This document shows, piece after piece, positions 41,857-50,873 of a stretch of DNA of 64,000 bases. This stretch comes from Polycyclovorans sp964425915 (GTDB taxonomy: Bacteria > Pseudomonadota > Gammaproteobacteria > Nevskiales > Nevskiaceae). Position 1 is the stretch's first letter; each line of letters opens with the position of its first letter. The notes under the pieces are model-generated. The model did no database searches, was not told the origin of the DNA, and saw only the letters and a list, made by a program, of their open reading frames with translations. The position numbers were made by a program, and so were the translations under genes. The DNA lies in contig CAYROO010000001.1 in assembly GCA_964425915.1 (NCBI GenBank), forward strand, positions 575,838-639,837, in the 5' to 3' direction.

Positions 41857-43458
41857 TCAAGATCTCCTCAAGGCACGCCAGGCCGAGAACAGGGCCAGTG
41901 CCAGCAGGCCACCCGGCAGCCAAGGCGACACTGCCCCGGTCAGTAGCGGCGGCAACAGCACGGCGGCGGACAGCAGCGCGCTACCGCTGGCGATCATCCA
42001 GCGGTCGCGGCGGCCGTTGGCTTCGAGGGTGTGCATCAGGGCCTGTTGCTGTCGGAGGCCGGCCGCGCCGGCCCAGCCCTCACCACGTTCGAGGCCGCGC
42101 AGGGTCCGCTCCACCAGCAGCGGCAGCGACTGTGTCAGCAGCGGCAGCTGGTAGCGGGCCTTCTCGACAAAGGCGGCCGGCCCGATACGCGCCCGCATCC
42201 ACTCCTCCATGATCGGCTTGGCGGTCTTCCACAGATCGAGCTCGTCATAGAGCTGTCGCCCGAGCCCTTCGACCTGCAGCAAGGTCTTCTGCAGCAGCAC
42301 CAGTTGCGGCTGCACCTGGTAGTTGAAACGCCGTGCGATCTGGAACAGCCGCAGCAGGAAGAAGCCAAAGGAAATGTCCTTCAGCGGGCGCTGGAAAATG
42401 GGTTCGCAGATGGTGCGGATGGCCGCCTCGAAAGCCTCCACGCGGGTACCCGGCGGAATCCACTCACTCTCCAGGTGCAGCTCGGCAATCCGCCGATAGT
42501 CGCGGTTGAAGAAGGCGAGAAAGTTCTCTGCGAGATACCGCTGGTCCTGCGGCGTCAGCGTGCCGACGATACCGAAGTCCACCGCCAGATAGCTGGGCTC
42601 GGCCGGCTTAGAGGCATCCACGAAGATATTGCCGGGGTGCATGTCGGCATGGAAAAAATTGTCGCGGAAGGTCTGCTTGAAAAAGATCTCCACCCCGCGC
42701 TCAGCCAACACCTGAAAGTCCACGCCAAGGGCCCGCAGCCGGTCGAGCTCGCGGATCGAGATCCCCTCGATCCGCTCCATCACCAACACGTCTGGCCGGG
42801 TGTACTCCCAGAACACGACCGGGTGGTAGATCAGCGGACTGCCGAGCCAGTTGCGCCGCAACTGGCTGCAGTTGGCACCCTCCCGCATCAGGTCGAGCTC
42901 GTCGAGCAGGATCGATTCGAACTCGGCAACCACCGCGCGCGGGCGCACCCGCCGCGCCATCGGCGACAAGCGTTCGGCCCAGGCGGCCAGACTGTGCAGC
43001 AGGGCGATGTCCTTGCGTACCCGAGGCTCGATGCCGGGACGGATGATCTTGACCACCACCGACATGCCGGGCTGCCCCCCCTCGCCGTGCAGGCGCGCAC
43101 CGTGCACCTGCGCCACCGAGGCGGCGGCGATCGGCGTGTCGTCGAAGCTGGCGAACAGTTCGGACACCGGACGACCAAGGCTGCGCTCGATGATGGCGCG
43201 GGCCTGATCCACTGGGAACGGCGGCACCCGGTCCTGCAGCTTGGCAAGCTCCAGCGCGATGTCCGGTGGCACGATGTCGGGGCGGGTCGACAGCGCCTGA
43301 CCGAACTTGATGAACACCGGGCCGAGATGCTCCAGTGCCAGCCGCAGCCGCTCGCCGCGGGGTCGCGGATCCGCCGACGGCTTGCCGTTGAAGAACTCCC
43401 GCAGGCCGAAGCGACGAACGGTGGCGTGGATATGCCAGAGCCGTGCGACGGCGCTCAC
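41857..43458 (-). CDS. ubiB: Ubiquinone biosynthesis protein UbiB (atypical kinase)
   Basis: ADCK-type atypical kinase/ATPase needed for coenzyme Q synthesis. The 533 residues include the invariant KxGQ motif (FIKFGQALSTR), the Ala-rich loop AAASVAQVH, the ExD-type DELDLMREGANC, FFHADMHPGNIF and VDFGIVG. Two C-terminal membrane helices (MIASGSALLSAAVLLPPLL and LLALALFSAW) anchor it. It overlaps ubiJ by 4 nt and leads into the FabH-like gene. Confidence 0.95.
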   Translation of the reverse strand: MSAVARLWHIHATVRRFGLREFFNGKPSADPRPRGERLRLALEHLGPVFIKFGQALSTRPDIVPPDIALELAKLQDRVPPFPVDQARAIIERSLGRPVSELFASFDDTPIAAASVAQVHGARLHGEGGQPGMSVVVKIIRPGIEPRVRKDIALLHSLAAWAERLSPMARRVRPRAVVAEFESILLDELDLMREGANCSQLRRNWLGSPLIYHPVVFWEYTRPDVLVMERIEGISIRELDRLRALGVDFQVLAERGVEIFFKQTFRDNFFHADMHPGNIFVDASKPAEPSYLAVDFGIVGTLTPQDQRYLAENFLAFFNRDYRRIAELHLESEWIPPGTRVEAFEAAIRTICEPIFQRPLKDISFGFFLLRLFQIARRFNYQVQPQLVLLQKTLLQVEGLGRQLYDELDLWKTAKPIMEEWMRARIGPAAFVEKARYQLPLLTQSLPLLVERTLRGLERGEGWAGAAGLRQQQALMHTLEANGRRDRWMIASGSALLSAAVLLPPLLTGAVSPWLPGGLLALALFSAWRALRRS

Positions 43459-44072
43459 CGTGGCAGCCCCGCACGTTCCAGACGCAGCAGCCGTGCTTCC
43501 AGGCGGTCGACGCCATCACGCAACAGGTCAACACGGTCCATCCATTCCTCCACATCCTCGCGACGCGCCAGGTCGTAGGTCTCCTCACGCAGGTATTCGG
43601 CGGTGTTCAGCCCGAGGGTCTGGACGGCCTGCTGGCCCCAAGCAAAAAAGCCTTTGAGCAGGCCGGTGGCCCGGTGCGCGGCAGCACCGCCGAGCCAGGG
43701 CGCAAGCCACTCCTCGAGGTCGACACCCACATCGCCAACGATGGCCGCGAACTGGCGCAATAATTCGGCATCGCCGCGCACCCGCAGGCCCTGGGCCGAA
43801 AACGGCGCTCCGCGTGCCATCTCCGCGGCACGCAGCGCCATCTGCACAACGCTGCCTTCAACCTCGGCGTCAGCAGCCGGCTCGGTCTCGTCGGCGCCGA
43901 CCCGCACGGTGCCCGGCAACAGATCGAACACCAGCCGCCAGCCCATCGGCAGCAGACGCACCGCAACGCGACGACCTTCCAGCGCGCCCAGCGCCTCGCG
44001 CGCAGCCGGCTCCAGGTTGAGAAAGCGGTTCAGCGCGACCTCGACGGCCGCCGCCAGCGGCATGGGGGTCAT
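43455..44072 (-). CDS. ubiJ: Ubiquinone biosynthesis accessory factor UbiJ (SCP2 domain)
   Basis: Lipid-binding scaffold of the soluble ubiquinone complex, 205 residues. It has an SCP2-like sterol-carrier domain (about residues 20-120: RRVAVRLLPMGWRLVFDLLPGTVRV to SAQGLRVRGDAELLRQFAAI) and a helical, charged tail (YLREETYDLARREDVEEWMDRVDLLRDGVDRLEARLLRLE). The tail is typical of UbiJ and likely pairs with UbiK. Overlaps both neighbours, ubiE and ubiB, by 4 nt. Confidence 0.92.
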   Translation of the reverse strand: MTPMPLAAAVEVALNRFLNLEPAAREALGALEGRRVAVRLLPMGWRLVFDLLPGTVRVGADETEPAADAEVEGSVVQMALRAAEMARGAPFSAQGLRVRGDAELLRQFAAIVGDVGVDLEEWLAPWLGGAAAHRATGLLKGFFAWGQQAVQTLGLNTAEYLREETYDLARREDVEEWMDRVDLLRDGVDRLEARLLRLERAGLPR

Positions 44073-44824
44073 TCGAGACGGTATCCACGGTGGACCGCGA
44101 CGATGCCACCGGTGAGGTTGTAGACCTGCACGCGGTCGAGCCCGGCTGACGCCATCATGCCCTTCAAGGTTTCCTGGTCCGGATGCATGCGGATGGACTC
44201 TGCCAGATAGCGATAGGAATCCGCGTCATTGGCCACCAGACGTCCCATCATCGGCAACAGCCGGAAGGAGTACTGGTCATAGACCTTGGACAGCGGCGCC
44301 AGAACCGGCTTGGAGAACTCCAGCACGATCAATCGCCCGCCTGGCTTGAGGCAGCGCCGCATGGACCTCAGGGCGGCCTCCTTGTCGGTGACGTTGCGCA
44401 GCCCGAAACCGATGGTGATGCAGTCAAAGCTCTCATCGGCAAAAGGCAGGCACTCGGCGTTGGCCTGCGCCACTGGCACCTTCACCAGCCCATCGTCGAT
44501 GAGGCGGGCACGCCCTTCCCCGAGCATGGCGGCGTTGATGTCGGAGAGCACGGCGAGCCCCTGATCGCCCACCTGCCGCGCGAAGGCGCGGGTGAGATCG
44601 CCGGTACCACCGGCGACATCGAGCACCCGCTCGCCTGGCCGCAACCCGGCCAGGTCGATTACAAAACGTTTCCAGATACGGTGAATGCCGAACGACATCA
44701 GATCGTTCATCACGTCGTATTTGCGCGCCACCGAGGTGAAGACCCCGGCCACCCGCCGTTGCTTGTCCTGCACCGGCACCTGCTCAAAGCCGAAATGCGT
44801 TGTGCCGTCGCGCTCGCCTGCCAT
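44069..44824 (-). CDS. ubiE: Ubiquinone/menaquinone C-methyltransferase UbiE
   Basis: SAM-dependent methyltransferase of quinone biosynthesis, 251 residues from ATG 44824. Family features are FEQVPVQDKQRRVAGVFTSVARKYDVMNDLMSFGIHRIWKR, SAM motif I VLDVAGGTGDL, GFGLRNVTDKEAALRSMRRCLKPGGRLIVLEFSKP and the C-terminal LTGGIVAVHRGYRLE. An extra upstream frame to 44875 lacks homology. First gene of the ubiE-ubiJ-ubiB-FabH-like series, just after the DUF971 gene. Confidence 0.95.
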   Translation of the reverse strand: MAGERDGTTHFGFEQVPVQDKQRRVAGVFTSVARKYDVMNDLMSFGIHRIWKRFVIDLAGLRPGERVLDVAGGTGDLTRAFARQVGDQGLAVLSDINAAMLGEGRARLIDDGLVKVPVAQANAECLPFADESFDCITIGFGLRNVTDKEAALRSMRRCLKPGGRLIVLEFSKPVLAPLSKVYDQYSFRLLPMMGRLVANDADSYRYLAESIRMHPDQETLKGMMASAGLDRVQVYNLTGGIVAVHRGYRLE

Positions 44825-44888
44825 TGACCGCCCCACGGGGAATCGAGCGGCCATTGTAGCCGCCCCACCCGGCATTGACGGCTGTCCC

Positions 44889-45278
44889 TCAATCCGGGAG
44901 CAGCGCCCGCAGCGTCACCACGTCACGATCGCGCCGCATCCCCGCCTCGGCGAGACGCGCCAGATAGCGCGGCCACAGTTGATGATGGTCGCGGGCGAGA
45001 CGGTCCAGCACATCCCAGCTGTAGAGCCCGCTGTCATGGCCATCATCGAACACCAGGCGTACCGCGTAGTGCCCGACCCGCTCGATCCGCTGGATGCCAA
45101 CCTCCTGCTTGCCGCCGACCAGCATGGGCTCACGGCGGCCATGGCCCCAAAGTTCAGCACTCGGTGAGTAGACCCGCAGGTACTCGAAGTCCAGGCTGGC
45201 CTCGCGGCCATCGTCGAAGCGGATGTCGAGTCGCTTCGATGCACGCCGCGCCTTCAGAGCCACCACCTGGGTCATCAC
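44889..45278 (-). CDS. DUF971 protein (gamma-butyrobetaine-hydroxylase-like N-terminal domain)
   Basis: A 129-residue single-domain protein. SKRLDIRFDDGREASLDFEYLRVYSPSAE and VGHYAVRLVFDDGHDSGLYSWDVLDRL are the DUF971 signatures. This domain also forms the N-terminus of gamma-butyrobetaine hydroxylase; stand-alone versions have been linked to iron-sulfur or zinc handling but have no settled role. It sits 3 nt after hslU, a conserved placement. A second Met one codon in (45275) is also possible as start. Confidence 0.88.
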   Translation of the reverse strand: MMTQVVALKARRASKRLDIRFDDGREASLDFEYLRVYSPSAELWGHGRREPMLVGGKQEVGIQRIERVGHYAVRLVFDDGHDSGLYSWDVLDRLARDHHQLWPRYLARLAEAGMRRDRDVVTLRALLPD

Positions 45279-45281
45279 GGA

Positions 45282-46631
45282 TCAAAGGATGTAGCGAGAG
45301 AGGTCCTGGTCGCTGGCCAAGGCGTCCAGTCGCTGATTGACGTAGGCGGCGTCGATCAACACTTCAGCGCCGTCGCGGTCGGGCGCCTCAAACGCGAGCT
45401 CTTCCATCAGCCGCTCCATCACGGTGTGCAGTCGACGCGCGCCGATGTTCTCGGTGCCTTCATTGACCTGCCAGGCAATCTCGGCGAGCCGCCGAACACC
45501 CTCGGGGCTGAACCGGACCTGCACACCCTCGGTGGCCAGCAGGGCACGATACTGCTCGGTGAGCGCGTAATCGGGCTCGGTGAGGATGCGCACGAAGTCT
45601 TCCGTCTTGAGCGGCTCCAGCTCGACCCGAATCGGCAGGCGCCCCTGCAGTTCCGGCACCAGGTCGGAGGGCTTGGCCAGATGGAAGGCGCCGGAGGCGA
45701 TGAACAGGATGTGGTCGGTTTTCACAGCACCATACTTGGTGGTCACGGTGCTGCCTTCGATCAGCGGCAGCAGGTCACGCTGCACCCCTTCGCGCGACAC
45801 ATCCGCGCCATAGCTGTCAGCGCGCCGGCAGACCTTGTCGATCTCATCGATGAAGACGATGCCGTGCTCCTCCACCCGCTGCACGGCAGCGTTGCGGATG
45901 GCATCTTCGTCAACACGCTTGGCTGCCTCCTCATCGGTGAGCTGGCGCAAGGCATCGCGAATCTTCATCTTGCGCGTCTGCGGCTTCCCGCCGCCGAGAT
46001 TGGAAAACATCGACTGCAGCTGCTGGGTCATTTCCTCCATGCCCGGCGGCCCCATCAGCTGTACGTTGGGGGTGGCGCCGCTGAGCTTGATGTCGATCTC
46101 CTTGTCGTCGAGCTTGCCTTCGCGCAGCTGCTTGCGAAACACCTGGCGCGCGGCGCCGTTCTCGCTCTGGCGCGTGCTCGACGGCTCGCCAAAGTCCTGC
46201 GGCGGTGGCAGCAGCACGTCCAGCACCCGCTCTTCGGCTGCTGCCTCGGCGCTGCCCCGGTGCTGGCGCATGGCCTGCTCACGGGTGTCCTTGATGGCAA
46301 CATCCACGAGGTCTCGGATGATGGCGTCGACATCCTTGCCGACGTAACCCACTTCGGTGAACTTGGTGGCCTCGACCTTGATGAACGGCGCATTGGCGAG
46401 CTTGGCGAGCCGACGTGCGATCTCGGTCTTGCCGACCCCGGTGGGGCCGATCATCAGGATGTTCTTGGGCGAGATCTCGGCCCGCATCGGGCCTTCCACG
46501 CGCGCACGCCGCCAACGGTTGCGCAGTGCCACCGCCACCGCCCGCTTGGCGCTGCCCTGCCCAATGATGTGCTTGTCGAGTTCGCCGACGATTTCGCGGG
46601 GGGTCATGGGCGTACCGGTATCGGGGGTCAT
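45282..46631 (-). CDS. hslU: ATP-dependent protease ATPase subunit HslU
   Basis: AAA+ unfoldase that feeds substrates to HslV, 449 residues. MTPREIVGELDKHIIGQGSAKRAVAVALRNRWRR opens the protein, Walker A is GPTGVGKT and Walker B is IVFIDEID. The pore motif GYVG and the C-terminal LSRYIL, which docks into HslV, are intact. The ATG overlaps the hslV stop (ATGA), so they are translated as a unit. Confidence 0.97.
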   Translation of the reverse strand: MTPDTGTPMTPREIVGELDKHIIGQGSAKRAVAVALRNRWRRARVEGPMRAEISPKNILMIGPTGVGKTEIARRLAKLANAPFIKVEATKFTEVGYVGKDVDAIIRDLVDVAIKDTREQAMRQHRGSAEAAAEERVLDVLLPPPQDFGEPSSTRQSENGAARQVFRKQLREGKLDDKEIDIKLSGATPNVQLMGPPGMEEMTQQLQSMFSNLGGGKPQTRKMKIRDALRQLTDEEAAKRVDEDAIRNAAVQRVEEHGIVFIDEIDKVCRRADSYGADVSREGVQRDLLPLIEGSTVTTKYGAVKTDHILFIASGAFHLAKPSDLVPELQGRLPIRVELEPLKTEDFVRILTEPDYALTEQYRALLATEGVQVRFSPEGVRRLAEIAWQVNEGTENIGARRLHTVMERLMEELAFEAPDRDGAEVLIDAAYVNQRLDALASDQDLSRYIL

Positions 46632-47170
46632 TCGAAGCTCTCGAGCGTCAGCGAGTGGTTGGTGTAAATGCAGATGTCGGCGGCGATATGCATGGCGCGT
46701 TCAACGATGTCACGGGCACTGAGATCGGTGGAAGCTACCAACGCGCGGGCCGCCGCCTGGGCATAGGCGCCGCCGGAGCCGATCGCCATCACGCCGTGCG
46801 CTTCCGGCTCCATGACATCGCCGTTACCGGTAATCATCAACGCGGTCTCGCGGTCGGCCACCAGCAGCAGGGCTTCCAGCCGGCGAAGGGCACGGTCGGT
46901 GCGCCAGTCCTTGGCCAGCTCCACGGCTGCCCGCAACAGCTGCCCGCCATGCTGTTCCAGCTTGGTTTCAAAGCGCTCGAACAGGGTGAATGCATCGGCC
47001 GTACCGCCGGCAAACCCAGCAATGACCTTGTCGTGGTAAAGACGTCGGACCTTGCGGGCATTGCCCTTGATGCAGGTGTTGCCCATGGACACCTGACCAT
47101 CGCCGCCAATCGCGATCTTGCCGTCCTTGCGGACGCAGAGAATGGTGGTGCCGTCGAACTGTTTCATCAC
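46628..47170 (-). CDS. hslV: ATP-dependent protease proteolytic subunit HslV
   Basis: Threonine protease, 180 residues. The nucleophile is Thr8 after a short leader MMKQFDG, which must be removed; E. coli starts directly with Met-Thr, whereas several other bacteria have such a leader. RRLYHDKVIAGFAGGTADAFTLFERFE, AVELAKDWRTDRALRRLEALL and GSGGAYAQAAARAL confirm the family. Downstream partner hslU overlaps by 4 nt; xerC precedes it. Confidence 0.97.
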   Translation of the reverse strand: MMKQFDGTTILCVRKDGKIAIGGDGQVSMGNTCIKGNARKVRRLYHDKVIAGFAGGTADAFTLFERFETKLEQHGGQLLRAAVELAKDWRTDRALRRLEALLLVADRETALMITGNGDVMEPEAHGVMAIGSGGAYAQAAARALVASTDLSARDIVERAMHIAADICIYTNHSLTLESFE

Positions 47171-47230
47171 GCGCTTCCTTCTGGCCTGATCGGCAAGGGT
47201 GGGGCCATCGGGCAGGGATTCAAGGCACCC

Positions 47231-48157
47231 TCAGGCGTCGCCGCTGCCCGACTTGCGGGCCCTGGGGTGGCTGCGGTCATAAACCTCCGCCAGTTGCCGG
47301 AACTCCACCTGGGTGTAGATCTGTGTGGTGCTGAGGTTGGCGTGTCCCAGCAGTTCCTGCACCGCCCGCAGGTCGCCGGATTCTTCCAGCATGTGCGTGG
47401 CAAAGGCATGTCGGAGACGATGCGGATGCAGGTGCGCGCCCAGACCGCGCCGCGCCGCCCAGCCCTTGAGGGCTTGCGCCACGCCCGTGCGCGACAGCCG
47501 GCTGCCGCGCGGATTGAGAAACAGGGCGGCTTCATCGCCGCGTCGCCAGGCGGCGCGCACCGTCAGCCAGGCGTCGATCGCCGCGCGCGCCTGGCGCCCC
47601 AGCCACACCACCCGTTCCTTGCGCCCCTTGCCCAGTACCCGCAGCTCGGTCTGGCCCGCGTCGACCTGGGAGGCATCCAATCCCTGCAGCTCAGCCAGAC
47701 GAAGGCCGGTGCTGTAGAAGACCTCCACCAAGGCCTGGTCTCGGCAGTCGCGCGGGTCGACTGCGGGTGCCGCCAGTGCCTGCCCCAGGCGCTCGGCATC
47801 GATCACATCGGGGAGCTTGCGGCGATGTCGTGGGGCGCGTACACCGACCGCCGGATTGGCCGTCGCCAGGCCCTGCTGCAGTCGATGTCGGTAGAACCCC
47901 CGTACCGACGACAGATAGCGCTGCAGGCTGACCGGCTGATGGCCGTCGCGGTGCAGACGGGTCATCCAGCCCCGGACCTGATGCACGCTGACGCGCTCGG
48001 GATCATCGATACCGGCCTGGGTGCAGTAGGCCATGAACGCGCCGAGATCGCGCGCCGTCGCGGCCACGGTGTGCGGCGAGGCGCGGCGGGCGTCGCGCAG
48101 CATGGCGAGGTGGGCGTCCACCGCCCGCGCGAACGCGGTGGCGGTCGCGCTCGCCAT
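47231..48157 (-). CDS. xerC: Tyrosine recombinase XerC
   Basis: Site-specific recombinase that resolves chromosome dimers at dif with XerD. In 308 residues the catalytic set is complete: Arg153 (STGLRLAEL), Lys177 (LGKGRKER), His246 and Arg249 (HPHRLRHAFATHML), His272 (LLGHANLSTTQIYTQV) and Tyr281. The SAM-like N-terminal domain is present. It overlaps the DUF484 stop by 1 nt in the conserved dapF-DUF484-xerC operon, so this is the housekeeping recombinase, not an integrase of a mobile element. Confidence 0.95.
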   Translation of the reverse strand: MASATATAFARAVDAHLAMLRDARRASPHTVAATARDLGAFMAYCTQAGIDDPERVSVHQVRGWMTRLHRDGHQPVSLQRYLSSVRGFYRHRLQQGLATANPAVGVRAPRHRRKLPDVIDAERLGQALAAPAVDPRDCRDQALVEVFYSTGLRLAELQGLDASQVDAGQTELRVLGKGRKERVVWLGRQARAAIDAWLTVRAAWRRGDEAALFLNPRGSRLSRTGVAQALKGWAARRGLGAHLHPHRLRHAFATHMLEESGDLRAVQELLGHANLSTTQIYTQVEFRQLAEVYDRSHPRARKSGSGDA

Positions 48158-48876
48158 CAGCCCAACCGTGCGCGCACGGCCGCGGCCACCAGCTCCGCGA
48201 TCATTTCGAGGAACAGCTTGCCCTGGCGGGGCTGGAAGCGCTCGGCATCGGCGGCGCCAAAGGCCAGCATGCCGAGATACTTCTCCTTCTCCAGCGGCAC
48301 CACCGCCGCCGACAGGGGCAGGGTCGCCGCCCGCGGAAACAGCAGCTTGGCCTTGGCTTCACCGATCGGGCCGCATTCGATCAGACGGGTGCGGAAGAAG
48401 TTCTCGAAGGCGCGGGCGATCTTGCTGTCGGGTTCGATCGGCGTCAGTCCCTCGATATCGTTGCGCTTGTAGTAGGCGCTGTTGAGTCCGATGAATACCT
48501 CAGGGATATCGAATTCCTCTCGCAGCACTTGTCGCAATCCGGCCGCCACCGCTGCCATCGACGGCGCACGAATCAGCGTGCGCGCAAGCCGATGCACGTT
48601 GCCGGCGCGGCCCTCATTGTCGCGCGCAGCATCGGTGAGCCGGGACAGCCGCGACTGCAGCTGCTCATTGCGCGCACGCAACAGATCAACCTGGCGCTCC
48701 ATCAGGGACACCGCGGAGCCTGCGCGGTGACGAAGCTCCACCTGTTCGAGCACCTCGGGATGGCGGCTCAGCAGATCCGGATGCGCCTGTAGATAGGCCA
48801 GCACCGCGGCCTCATCAAGCGCTGGCGTGGCCACCTCGGCGTTCGCCTTGTCGTCGCGACTTTCCACTTCACTCAC
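48157..48876 (-). CDS. DUF484 family protein
   Basis: A 239-residue protein with an N-terminal helical region (VLAYLQAHPDLLSRHPEVLEQVELRH), a coiled coil (SLMERQVDLLRARNEQLQSRLSRL) and a GAF-like C-terminal domain (VVPLEKEKYLGMLAFGAADAERFQPRQGKLFLEMIAEL). The family is almost always found between dapF and xerC; its role is unknown. GTG 48876 overlaps the dapF stop and has AGGGAG upstream. The longer frame to 49002 is antisense-like and unlikely. Confidence 0.92.
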   Translation of the reverse strand: MSEVESRDDKANAEVATPALDEAAVLAYLQAHPDLLSRHPEVLEQVELRHRAGSAVSLMERQVDLLRARNEQLQSRLSRLTDAARDNEGRAGNVHRLARTLIRAPSMAAVAAGLRQVLREEFDIPEVFIGLNSAYYKRNDIEGLTPIEPDSKIARAFENFFRTRLIECGPIGEAKAKLLFPRAATLPLSAAVVPLEKEKYLGMLAFGAADAERFQPRQGKLFLEMIAELVAAAVRARLG

Positions 48877-49700
48877 GTCAATTCTCCCTGAAAGACGGTT
48901 TCCACCGGTCCGGTCAGCCAGACCGGCTGATCGCCGCCCAGCCATTCCACCTCCAGCGCGCCCCCCGGCACCTGAAGGTGCACTTGATCGCCACTGAACC
49001 ATCCCTGGCGAAGCCCGATCACCGCAGCGGCGCAGGCGCCGCTGCCGCAGGCCAGGGTTTCACCGGCGCCGCGCTCATACACCCGGAGACGTCCATGACC
49101 GCCGCTCTGCACCTGCAGGAAGCCGACGTTGACCGACTGCGGGAACGCCGCGTGCGCCTGCAGCACCGGCCCCAGCGTCGTCACCGGCGCCTGTTCGACA
49201 TCGTCAACCCGGATCACCGCGTGCGGATTGCCCATGGACACGGCATCGAAGGTCACCGTGCCAAAGCCATCCAGCGTCACTGCAAACGGCGCCGAAGCGA
49301 GGGTCATCGGGATCTCGTCGGGCGCGAAACGGGGCGCCCCAAGATTCACGCGAATCCGGCCATCGGGCAGATGCTGAAGTTCCAACACACGGGTCTGGGT
49401 GCGCACCCGCAGCTGATCCTTTGCCGACAAGCCCTGGGCTCTGACAAAGGCGGCAAGACAACGCGCCCCATTACCGCACTGCCCCACCTCGGACCCGTCG
49501 GCATTGAAGATGCGGTAATCGAAGTCGACATCGGGCGTGCCTGGCGCCTCCACCACCAGCACCTGGTCGCAGCCGACACCATAACGGCGGTCGGTCAGGC
49601 GATGCAGCAGTTCCGGTGTGGGCTGGAATGGCGCCCGGGTGGCATCGATGACGACAAAATCGTTACCGGCGCCGTGCATCTTGGTAAAGGAGAGTCCCAT
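48873..49700 (-). CDS. dapF: Diaminopimelate epimerase
   Basis: Converts LL- to meso-diaminopimelate for lysine and peptidoglycan. From ATG 49700 the protein is 275 residues. Both catalytic cysteines are present: Cys75 (QCGNGARCLAAF) and Cys218 (LACGSGACAAAV). FTKMHGAGNDFVVID opens the protein. An upstream ATG (49721) adds seven residues and is less like the family. It starts the operon with DUF484 and xerC and is divergent from the ParM-like gene. Confidence 0.96.
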   Translation of the reverse strand: MGLSFTKMHGAGNDFVVIDATRAPFQPTPELLHRLTDRRYGVGCDQVLVVEAPGTPDVDFDYRIFNADGSEVGQCGNGARCLAAFVRAQGLSAKDQLRVRTQTRVLELQHLPDGRIRVNLGAPRFAPDEIPMTLASAPFAVTLDGFGTVTFDAVSMGNPHAVIRVDDVEQAPVTTLGPVLQAHAAFPQSVNVGFLQVQSGGHGRLRVYERGAGETLACGSGACAAAVIGLRQGWFSGDQVHLQVPGGALEVEWLGGDQPVWLTGPVETVFQGELT

Positions 49701-49820
49701 GGGCGCCATTCTAGGCAACACGGCCGCAAATCGCGCGGCGACTGCGGCTTTTGACCCTCTTTGGGGCGCGTGCTACAACCCGGGCACTTCGGGGACCTCA
49801 GTCAGGAAAGGAGCGGCGCG

Positions 49821-50873
49821 GTGAAAGTGCTGGCAGCGGATATCGGCTTCGGCTACACCAAGACCACGGACGGACGACAGTCCCAGATCTTCAAGTCGGT
49901 GATCGGCGAGGCCAACGAGGCCCCGTTCTCCGAGGCACTGCTGTCGGGGCAGAAGCAGCATCCCCGGCACTTCAAACTGGGCGAGGAGGCGTTCTTCGTC
50001 GGCGACCTGGCGGAGAGCCAGTCGCGCGGACGCCAGTTCACCCTCGACCCTCAGCAGTTCCTGTCCAAACATGCCAAGCAACTGGCGCTGGCCGGCCTCA
50101 GTCCCTTCGCACCGGATGGCGAGCCGATTCGCCTGGTGACCGGCCTACCGATCAGCTTCTTTCGACGCTATCGCGACGCCATCACTGCGCTGCTGAAGGG
50201 CCGCCATGCGCTAACGGCGGTACACCCAGACGGCCGTCGCGAGGAAAAGCAGCTCTACATCGAACAGGTGCGGGTGGTGCCGCAGCCCTTCGGCAGCCTG
50301 TTTAACTTGATGCTGAATGACCTGGGCAAACCGGCTTCCCAGCGGTTCCTCACGCAGAAGATCGGCATCGTCGATGTCGGCTTCCGCACCGCCGACTTCA
50401 CCATCAGTGATCGCAGCAAGTACTCGGAACGCGGCAGCGTCTCGACTGACGCAGGCATTTCCAGCGCCTACACCCAGGTGGCCACCTGGCTGCAGGAAAA
50501 GTCTGGCGTGACGGTGGAGCTGTTCCGCCTGTACGACGCGGTCGCCCGCGGCAACATCAAGATCCGCGGTAAGAGCTACGACATCGCGCCGGTGGTGCAG
50601 CAGGCCTTCCAGGCGCTGGCACAACGCATCGCCAGCGACGCCAATCGCCTGTGGACCGACGACTGGGATATCGATGCCATCGTCATCACCGGCGGCGGCG
50701 GCCAGGTACTGGCGCCGATGCTGGCGAGCCAGCTGGATGGCGAAGTGTTGCCGGTGGCCAGTGACAGCGATGTCCGGCTGGCCAATGTGGCCGGCTACTA
50801 CAAGTACGGCGTGCACCTGTGGGGCGATGGCAGCGCCACCGCCCCGCCGGCGACCGGCTCAGCGGGCGGCTGA
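49821..50873 (+). CDS. Actin-like ParM/StbA-family protein (orphan)
   Basis: Actin-fold ATPase of 350 residues. Phosphate-1 loop LAADIGFGYTKT, phosphate-2 GIVDVGFRTADFTI and adenosine motif VITGGGGQVLAP are clear, and the layout matches the actin-like ParM/Alp group, which forms filaments that separate plasmids. No ParR-like DNA-binding gene and no iterons are seen nearby, so this is a chromosomal orphan. GTG 49821 has AGGAAAGGAG upstream. The C-terminal 10-15 residues are Ala/Gly/Pro-rich. It overlaps the convergent WS/DGAT gene by 15 nt. Function is unknown. Confidence 0.82.
   Translation: MKVLAADIGFGYTKTTDGRQSQIFKSVIGEANEAPFSEALLSGQKQHPRHFKLGEEAFFVGDLAESQSRGRQFTLDPQQFLSKHAKQLALAGLSPFAPDGEPIRLVTGLPISFFRRYRDAITALLKGRHALTAVHPDGRREEKQLYIEQVRVVPQPFGSLFNLMLNDLGKPASQRFLTQKIGIVDVGFRTADFTISDRSKYSERGSVSTDAGISSAYTQVATWLQEKSGVTVELFRLYDAVARGNIKIRGKSYDIAPVVQQAFQALAQRIASDANRLWTDDWDIDAIVITGGGGQVLAPMLASQLDGEVLPVASDSDVRLANVAGYYKYGVHLWGDGSATAPPATGSAGG

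Noticed and set aside
47231..48157. Tyrosine recombinase as sign of an integrated element
   Set aside because: Its position in the dapF-DUF484-xerC-hslVU series identifies it as the housekeeping XerC.
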